Positions 56,857 to 64,000 of a stretch of 64,000 nucleotides of DNA are shown here, piece after piece (the first letter of the stretch is position 1; each line of letters begins with the position of its first letter). Where the stretch lies: NCBI GenBank assembly GCA_047967505.1, contig CM106538.1; one strand, written 5' to 3'. A model generated the notes under the pieces. The model saw only the letters and a list, made by a program, of their open reading frames with translations. It did not search any database and was not told the origin of the DNA. The stretch is from Dipteris shenzhenensis. Taxonomy: Eukaryota; Polypodiophyta; Polypodiopsida; Gleicheniales. A program made the translations under genes and the position numbers.

Positions 56857-58041
56857 TGGAATCAGACCTTATATGGGTAGTGGATGCATGATCTTATTTT
56901 CTGTGACACATATTTTCTGGACACTCTCAAGATGCAGGCATGCCTTCACTTTGTTTAACTGCATGGGGGTTAAGTAATGGCTTGTTTGGATTGCGTTGCA
57001 TTTATGCAACTTCTTTTTAGAATCCTTCAGGATATTTTGCCTATCAAAGAATAATGTTGCCGTGAGGGCTGTGGATAGAGCGAATTAAGTTATTTTAATG
57101 GAAGCCATACATTTTTGTTTAGGAACATTGGAATCCATCAAGTCTATTATGCATGCGGATGCATGCATTGTTTTGTGTCTTTTCTTTGGATGCACTGGTT
57201 TTTAGGAGGAACTTGGAACTTTTAGTTTAATACACATTAGTGTATGTATTTTAAGATTTATTATCATCAATGCCATGCATGACAACAACTAACATGTCCA
57301 TTGAATGGTTTGTTTGAACTTCTTGTCAAAGGCTCATGGGCTGCTCAATAATTATAAAACAGCTGACCTATCATTCGTTACTCTATTGCTAGGAGGTTAA
57401 GTCAGAGAATTTCTACCTTGGAGGTCTAGATTAACAAGCCTAGTACAAATTTCCATAGCATGTCTTGTTTGTACTCGTAGAAAGCATATGGATGTGTCTA
57501 ATATACATTTTATATGCAGGGCAAACAAGCAAGAGTACTGGCAGTATACTGCTTCCCACTGGTTGATTCTTTAGCTGCATGTTGCTTTGGCCACCACCGG
57601 GGTCAATGTATGTTTGCACATGTTAGCTTGCTTGCGGAATAACAAGGATCTTTTATGCAAAAAATCATAGCAACATATTAACACTGCGATCATAACCTGA
57701 AAGTAAAATGTGGTCTTGCTATTTGTATGGGCTTAATACTGTTGAAATATAAGAATGGGCTCAATTTCAATTGTGAAGTTGGTCTGCTTTTATTTTGATA
57801 GGAAGAAGCAACATCATCTCCTCCTTCACGTTTAATGGATTTGACCTACTCTGCACTAAATAGATGAGCTGTGGATAAGAGAAACACAATTCCACTTTCT
57901 TTTGCAATTATGATTGATTTGGTACATCTCATGAATGTTCTAAAGAGAGAAAACAGTGTGGAGAACAATTAAAAAAAAGATACAGTTTTGTATTTTCATT
58001 ATAACGGCAGCAACTGATGCAAAGTATGCTGCTGTCTGTAG

Positions 58042-58149
58042 GCCTTATCGAAGACACTTACAGAAGACGAGCTGGTCTATCTTCGAGCACAATATACATT
58101 ATTAGAGCCTAATAAGGATGGGCGCATTACTTTGGAGAACTTTCGAATG
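58042..58149 (+). CDS. CRK: CRK exon 8: first degenerate EF-hand region
   Basis: After CTGTCTGTAG it reads [20 protein letters not shown] then [16 protein letters not shown], 36 codons in phase 0 at both ends (donor GTGTGT, 58150). The [13 protein letters not shown] stretch is an EF-hand-like loop, but its spacing and residues depart from a calcium-binding consensus, as is usual in CRKs. Confidence 0.93.
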
Positions 58150-58361
58150 GTGTGTTACATGTCCCACCAAACCTTGTTCTTTTTCTTTGGTCTAAGATGA
58201 TGTTTGTCAAAGGATTATGGTAAGATGATGATCCCATCACAATGTTTGACTTTACATCAATCAGTAGGTAACTTTTGGCTGCTAGCTAAAACTATGGAGG
58301 CAGATGCTGCTATGCGATTGTGTATCTATGTTGAGCAGCATGTCCAGTTTTTGTTGTGCAG

Positions 58362-58424
58362 GCTTTGATGAAACATGCAACTGAAGCCATGAAAGAAGCC
58401 AGAGTTTTGGAAATAGTGAACTCG
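58362..58424 (+). CDS. CRK: CRK exon 9
   Basis: After TTGTTGTGCAG it reads ALMKHATEAMKEARVLEIVN-S, 21 codons, phase 0, donor GTATGT (58425). It corresponds to the helix after the first EF-like loop. The next family block (LxYxxxDFEEFC) was not found downstream, so intron 9 is longer than 5.5 kb or the gene is broken here. Confidence 0.9.
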
Positions 58425-61310
58425 GTATGTTTGGCATTCTGTTTTGAATCATTTGCAAAGGGTTTATTGTACTGGTGTATAGGTTGTATAGATCAGAATG
58501 TCTGCTTGCAAGTTCGGCGTGATGGCATTGTATGCATAATTTACAATATTTTATAATGCCAAGAACCTTTTTTTTTTTAATTCGTTTAGTTGAGATCAGA
58601 TAGATTCTGTTGCAGCCTGATCCGTGTTGATCTCTCTCTTTGGCATGGCTCTATGGGAAAATCATTGTGAGTGCTCTTCTTGGTTTTTCCAAAAGCTCCT
58701 CTAATATGGCATGAAAGAAAGAACTAAGAGCAACATATGCCTTGGTTGCACAATTGCCGGCAAGGAAGCAAAATAACGTAGTTAAGGAACTGTAATCAAA
58801 GACAGAATAGTTTTGATCTATTGACCATAGGAGCTTAAGGAGGTGGAAAATATTAAAGCAAAAACCAGGTTGGGGGAGAATAGTCTAAAAAAAATCCTTG
58901 AGTGCCTTGAGAAAAAAGGCAGTCATGCTTCGTGTCCCTATAGTGTTTGGATAAGGTCAAAACAGAAGGACTCTTCAAAATCAGATGTCACAAGGGCGTT
59001 GAAGAACATATGAAAAGCTAGACCTCCAGAATTGTCAGTTCTCAGGAGAGCAAATTAAGCTCTTAAACACTATCTGCTTTCTATGTTGAAAAATCTGTGT
59101 GAATTTTTATGTTGTGCAAATCAGGCTGCATGGTGATAACTTAAGGAAAAACTAAAGTCATGAATGCTGTATAACTTTAGTCCACAAACAATATAGACAT
59201 GCCCGATTGCTAGGCCATTGTACAATATAAGTCTACTGAGGGTATCTGTGTTTCTCCTCCAATTTCCCAACCGATATCTTTGTTTTTATTTGAGGGTGGG
59301 CAGTTGAATGAACTCCTAAGCTTTTTTGTTTCTTAAGAGCTTTCTCAGCCTTTATACTTTTCAGCTATGTTGTACAACTTGCTGAAAGAAATATCAAAAT
59401 GGTTTGGTAGTAACATGTAACTGTATCAAGGTTGTGCTGAGGGAAAAGGTGGAATCTATTCTGATCATGTATCATTTCAGATAAAATTGAATGCCTTTAG
59501 TCACCCAGGAATATATGTATTCTACAAGATGTCACCATCCTTGCTGCAAGGACGATTCCCCAATCATGTATAGTACCACTTGAAACACTTTCCAATATAC
59601 TTTATTGGGCTACTTTACCATTTTGTTGTCATGACAAGAGAAATCACTAATCCATGATTAGCAGACATTGAAAACATTATTATATATTATATGCCAATGG
59701 TGTAACATGTATATGTATTTATGATGGACACCGACCGATTTGTTATGGCGGTGGATCATCTCAGTAGATAGGACTAGTCGAGCTGGAGCCACTGCTTTAG
59801 ACGGCATTGAATTTGGACATGTGATACTTATTCTATTAATAAAAATGTGCACACACGTGTCCAGGTCCTAGGGGCAATATAGGAAGGGAAGGGTGCATTA
59901 AGGTGCATTGAATGGTAGATGCATGGGTCATAGGCTAAGGGTAGGTGTAAATGGGAAGATGGAACTTGATTGATCTCAAGGGACATTAATGACAGGGTAT
60001 CACCCTTTCATTGTGAATCTCACGTAGCATTCTTCATTCGCATTGCATTCATCCGCCATCTCACACACACCTTGCATGTAGGTTGAAAATAGAAACAAGT
60101 ACTCTCACGAGGGCGCTCTTACCCATTGGAGGGCCAATCGGCATTCAAATTCTGCATGCATTGTACACATTTGCATTCTTGAGAAGGCTGGTTTTTCACA
60201 TTTGTAACAATTGGATCATTCTTATTCAAGATTTGTTCTTATTCAAGATTTGTTCTAGTTCTTGTACATGCCACTTGACGTAAGATGTCCTTAAATAGAT
60301 CAGGTTTGACAGAAGCTTTAGAGAGGTCGTAGAATGGTAATTGTAAGCCCGGATTTGTGAACTTTCATACAAATGCAAATACAGTGTAAAATTGACATCT
60401 GCAGATCATGTAATTGGGCCTATAGTTATGAGGTTGATCATCTTCAGAAAATTGACGTGTAATGCCACAGGCTTTTAAATCTGGAATAATGAGAAGATGC
60501 TATTCTACCCTTAGGGCTAGTGCTGAACATTGACTTAAAGCCTCTATTTCATCATTGGTGAATCTTGCAGTGTTCTATTACAATCGTAACAAGGTACTGA
60601 ATATGTTGACATAGAGCTTGCAATTCCAAATGGGATCCAGCCTGCTTTTGCTCCAAAATAGGTCAGGAATCTGCGCTTAGTCCCTATAATTCTGTTGTGC
60701 ATCTCTCCAGTCTTTAGCAATATTCCTTGTGAGCCTTGGAGACCAAAGCTAGCCTCCATGTAGGAGCTCAGTTTGTACCAGCATACTCTATCGTTCCCTC
60801 TTGGTAATCCTCTTTCATGTTTGTTTTATTTAGGGTTTTTGAACCATCTTCAAATCCTTTCCCTCAAATGTGAACGTTTTTCATGCTAGAAACTCGTAGA
60901 AAGCCAAGGCATCCAGTTGTCTCATCCAGTTGTCTTTGCAAGCCACGTTTGTCTCTTTGCTAAATATGAAGCTATATGTAGGTAATTATGTCCTTCGGTG
61001 TCAACCATGCCAAGTCTAAAAGCAGAACACTTAAAAATGCTACATTTTTAATGACCTTAAGAATTCCTAGATCATGTGATGAATCAATTTGGGTAGTCAT
61101 GAAAGATGTCAACATGTATGCCAAGTAGGCAAAGGTCTGTTTTTGGAAAAACTATGTAGCCTTTCTGGATTTCCAATGGAGATTGTCAATCATTGAGACT
61201 ACAAATATATAGGAGTTTTGGTACGTGGTGTCACGAAGAGATTTGGTAAATTCCAGATCTTTGTGTTGTGGAATATAGGCATGCATGGGAGGTCTAGCAG
61301 AGAATCAAGC
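58425..61310. other. CRK intron 9 (start), unannotated
   Basis: No gene, domain or paired repeat recognised. A short tandem (TTCTTATTCAAGATTTG twice) lies at about 60219-60252. A T9 run is at about 58569. Confidence 0.5.
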
Positions 61311-61320
61311 TCAATTAGGG

Positions 61321-61925
61321 AACATGCTAGATTCTCCAGCTTGGTATCAGGGTTGCTTGTCTGCTCCTAACTCTACCTCAAACTCTTGCTCTGCTGTGTG
61401 TCCTGTTGGAGTGTCAGTGGCTTTACGTGAGTCTTCTAGGCAATCGGCACAAATGCCCCTGTATATGGAGGGAGAAGACATCAGTCTGTGGGCCGACTGG
61501 TTGTTTCCATAGACTGTCCAGTCTCTAAAACAGCCAGGCAGAGTCTCTGGTCTGTGAAACAGCTGACTAGTCTATGGGCTGCCAGCCCCACAGACTGCTC
61601 ATTTGGCTGAACAGGCCATGCCTTATGTAAGGCCACATCAGCCCCTTTACTAGGCCCATATGTTGGGCTCCCTACTTCCCCAGCCTGGCCTATAGTTTGT
61701 CTCTATTGCTAGCACAGACTATATGCTTCATCAGAACCCCGTCCTCTGTCTGCAGATTTCAAGGGTCCCCTCCCTCTACAAAGGGGCGAATTTGCCCATT
61801 GCCTACAAACTAACGCCTGTGTAGCTACTGACAATTCAACAGGAGCATGCAGCAGAGCAAGAGTTTGAGGCTGAGTTAGAAGCAGACAAGTAATTCTGGC
61901 TACTATGTTGGAGAATCTAGACATG
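61321..61925. repeat. Inverted repeat of LTR-end/leader fragments
   Basis: CATGCTAGATTCTCCAGCTT followed by a primer-site-like TGGTATCAGGG, CTTGTCTGCTCCTAACTC and CTCAAACTCTTGCTCTGCTG (61323-61400), and on to a GGAGGGAG block near 61468, is found again on the opposite strand at about 61747-61925. Arms are about 180 bp with clear divergence and a spacer of about 240 bp. The arms look like the start of the same retroelement in two orientations. The primer-site word survives only in the left arm. Confidence 0.7.
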
Positions 61926-61979
61926 TGATCTTTTCCCACGCAGTGGGAGATTCTTGAATTAAATAGAAACACAGGTCAA

Positions 61980-64000
61980 AGCCTTACAATCAGAAGCTCC
62001 CATAGAGTTCCTAACACCTGCAGGCTGATTTTCTAGAGGATTGTGATTGCAGATTGTCCTAGATGGGGTTGTAACAAACCTATGATGCTTGGTGCGTTGT
62101 CAAGGTCTGGTATGTTTTCAGCATAGGAGTGGGACAGGTGGATGTGCTTGTTGGTTGTACCTGGGTGCCTTATGTAATTGACAGGTTTGTGATGGATATT
62201 AGTGGTGTCATTGAAAGATGGTACTGTGATTGTAAGTTGTAACTGCTCTGGTTTGGATTGCACGTGGATAGGAGGTCTTGGCCCTGATCTTAGCGCAGAT
62301 GTTCAATCATTCCGTATGCTACAGCTTGCCCCCTGTTTCGAGTACCACCAGCATCCTTTAGAGTTCAAGGATGATACAGAGCTGGACATGAAGGTGCAAT
62401 TTATGTAGGCATTTGGACTGGCTTTCGATAACTTTTTCAATCTGTTGCTGAGAGTTTCTGAAAGGAAGCAGGTGGAGTGGATATGTCTTTGGGTCAATGT
62501 GAGCTCACGGTGTGACAAATAACAGTGAGAGGGGATGTTGCAGTAGAAGGCTCATGTCCCAACTATAAGCTCCTGAGCATTGAGACATGGTACCTGTATA
62601 GGATTGAGCGGTATGAGAGAGATCATGGGTATGAGGTATGCATGCCACATGGGAAGAGCATCATGGATCTGGCCCAACTGAAGAAGTGCCATGTGGATGG
62701 CATGGGCAAACTATTGCAGCAAGAAAGGCTGCCAAGGGGGCAGCGTAGGCTGCAGCAAAGAGAGAATGAAGAGGACCTCTGATCTGTGAAAACTGTCTAC
62801 TAGTCTGTGGGCTTCTAATCTGACAGAAATGCTAGCAGTGTTCACCTTATGTGGAGAGTAAAATATGAGGATTTTAAGAGACGGGTCTAGGGAAGAAGGG
62901 AGAAAGAATTGCAGAAAGGGAGCATAGAAAGAAAGAAAGGAAGTTTATTAAAATATTTGACAGGCCAAAGGTTCTATGAGACTGAAAAAAGCAGGTACAA
63001 TGAGCTGAATGGTGGAGCCTCTAAGTGGTCATCTACACCCAAGACAAATATGACGTAAACATGAATGCGAGTACAAAGTGTTTGAGCCCATGGAGAGGAC
63101 ACTTTGTACTAGAATGGGCAAGAGGGACCTAAATCGAGAGGACACTTTGTCGGGAGGAGACGTGTGGGGTCATTGTGATGGTCCTTTGTATGCTGTCTGA
63201 GAAACCAAGTCAACGTGGTGGCTGAGAATGGACAAAGGGTCTTAATGGTGTATGGGGCTGATGTGGCATTAAAACCTATGGTGTCGGTCAATATGCATGG
63301 TCCGTTGTGGTCTCCTAGCCATGGACTTGCGTGGGACAAGTGCCACTGTCACACCCGTCAGCTGTGCCTGTGGTTTGGTGAACATGGATGGAAAATTCCC
63401 AAGCCTAACCTGTGCATTGACACGCTGATAGGTTTGTCGTATCTCTCACTCTGCGGCTTGGAGTCTCCTCTATTGGTGCCTTTCCCTCGTCTTTGCAAGG
63501 AGGTTCTTGTGGTTCTACCTTTTTCAAGGTAGGTTCTTTTTTCTCTGCTTACCAATATATGGCTTGATTTTTCACAATGGTAGGCTTGAATCCAATGGTG
63601 GCCTCTCATTTTTTGATGATGATGGTTTTAGAGGCTTTGCTGCACCGTCTCCTTAGGACTCTGCTGGTCTGTGCTATCTGAATTAGAAACTCAGCGTGGG
63701 TTGTGGCTGAGCACCCTGATTTCCTCTGTATGGCCTGAGCAATTGGTCTAGTTGACATATGGCCTCATGAATGAAAGTCGCCAAATGCCTCTGATCTAGG
63801 TGAGACGAGACACAATGCAACCCTCTTTAGGTATGCCCACTTATGCCTGAGCAAGCCGACTCTTAATGCGTATTTGGTGTGGTGAAACATGGAATTGCCC
63901 GATCGATATCCTGAAAGAGTGGGGGAGTTGGATCCCTGTGTAGCCTGGCGGATTGATGAAGCCCTCCATTGATATTTGTAAGCAATGATCTCTGAACAAG
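61980..64000 (+). other. Unrecognised stretch with a few open frames
   Basis: Frames of 68-105 codons (62202-62408, 62525-62782, 63215-63532) have protein-like composition, for example LYRIERYERDHGYEVCMPHG and KSIMDLAQLKKCHVDGMGKL, but match no family I know and contain no retroelement catalytic motif. They follow the inverted LTR pair and may be coding remains of the same element. (GAAA)-type purine runs lie at about 62925-62945. None matches the missing CRK C-terminus. Confidence 0.3.

Larger units (their letters stand above)
45612..58041 (+). other. CRK intron 7 (12,430 bp), filled with nested retrotransposons
   Basis: Phase-0 junction between exon 7 (ALK) and exon 8 ([10 protein letters not shown]) with GT..AG borders. 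It contains the old element E (about 46830-56856) with the young element D (49984-56207) inserted in it, an (AT)n microsatellite at about 46120-46174 and a C12 run at about 46813. Nothing recognisable is seen in 45612-46100 or in 56910-58041. Confidence 0.85.
31451..58424 (+). other. CRK: CDPK-related protein kinase (CRK) gene, exons 1-9, 3' end not in window
   Basis: Nine exons with consistent phases and GT..AG borders encode, in order, an acylatable N-terminus with a Ser/Pro-rich linker, a Ser/Thr kinase domain and the start of a degenerate calmodulin-like region. This is the architecture of plant CDPK-related kinases, which resemble calcium-dependent protein kinases but have poor EF-hands. 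Introns 1, 3-6 and 8 are 114-224 bp. Introns 2 and 7 are about 12.0 and 12.4 kb and hold nested LTR retrotransposons. The final exons, expected to carry the DFEEFC-like region and the C-terminus, were not found up to 64000. Exon 5 contains an apparent 1-nt deletion, so function at this locus is uncertain. Confidence 0.85.

Noticed and set aside
62202-62782. Possible C-terminal CRK exons
   Set aside because: Translated text lacks the expected DFEEFC and IEELAxELG-type blocks and has no matching splice phases.

Overview
The window is nuclear DNA of a land plant with a large, repeat-rich genome. Its one clear host gene is a plant-specific CDPK-related protein kinase (CRK) on the + strand. Nine exons can be placed, from the ATG at 31451 to 58424, and the last part of the gene is not in the window. 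Two introns are about 12 kb each and are filled with nested LTR retrotransposons, and a third runs past the window end. Giant intact introns of this kind suggest a gymnosperm, but a fern, a lycophyte or a large-genome angiosperm cannot be excluded from sequence alone.

Layout. 1-2160: short tandem duplications and one possible orphan terminal exon (1860-2156). 2900-4180: a tandem duplication and a decayed Ty3/gypsy reverse transcriptase. 5890-9462: a minus-strand LTR element with paired ~0.8 kb LTRs and a ~2 kb interior without recognisable pol. 9870-10880: a decayed LINE reverse transcriptase (minus). 13590-16410: two partial copies of one Ty1/copia pol (minus) around an LTR-like segment. 18199-22489: a decayed Ty1/copia element (+) that keeps gag, protease, integrase, RT and RNase H in pieces. 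22600-28165: a gag remnant with an intact CCHC zinc knuckle, several tandem duplications and an A-rich tail typical of retroposons. 28170-31450: GC-richer DNA leading to the kinase gene, with an AC-rich tract, GA/CT microsatellites, a degenerate GCCATAGC minisatellite and a 59-bp duplication that creates short upstream ORFs.

Kinase gene. Exon 1 (31451-32011) carries an MGQC N-terminus fit for acylation, a Ser/Pro-rich linker and the glycine-rich loop. Exons 2-7 supply the rest of the kinase domain. Exons 8 and 9 begin the degenerate calmodulin-like C-terminal part. Exon 5 has an apparent 1-nt deletion that, with the obvious splice sites, ends the frame just before the DFG motif. The locus is therefore either a pseudogene, uses a different splice site, or carries a sequence error. 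Intron 2 holds an old gypsy element (G, 40238-43490) interrupted by a young chromodomain Ty3/gypsy element (F, 32960-40232, target duplication ATGAT). Intron 7 holds an old LTR element (E, about 46830-56856) interrupted by a very young Ty1/copia element (D, 49984-56207, two identical 241-bp LTRs, target duplication GATGG). The window after exon 9 is mostly unrecognised, with an inverted pair of LTR/leader fragments at 61321-61925.

No rRNA or tRNA genes, CRISPR arrays or prokaryotic features were seen. The most informative content is the nested-insertion history, the frameshifts in the kinase gene and in the otherwise youngest transposon, and the upstream-ORF and minisatellite structure before the kinase start codon.
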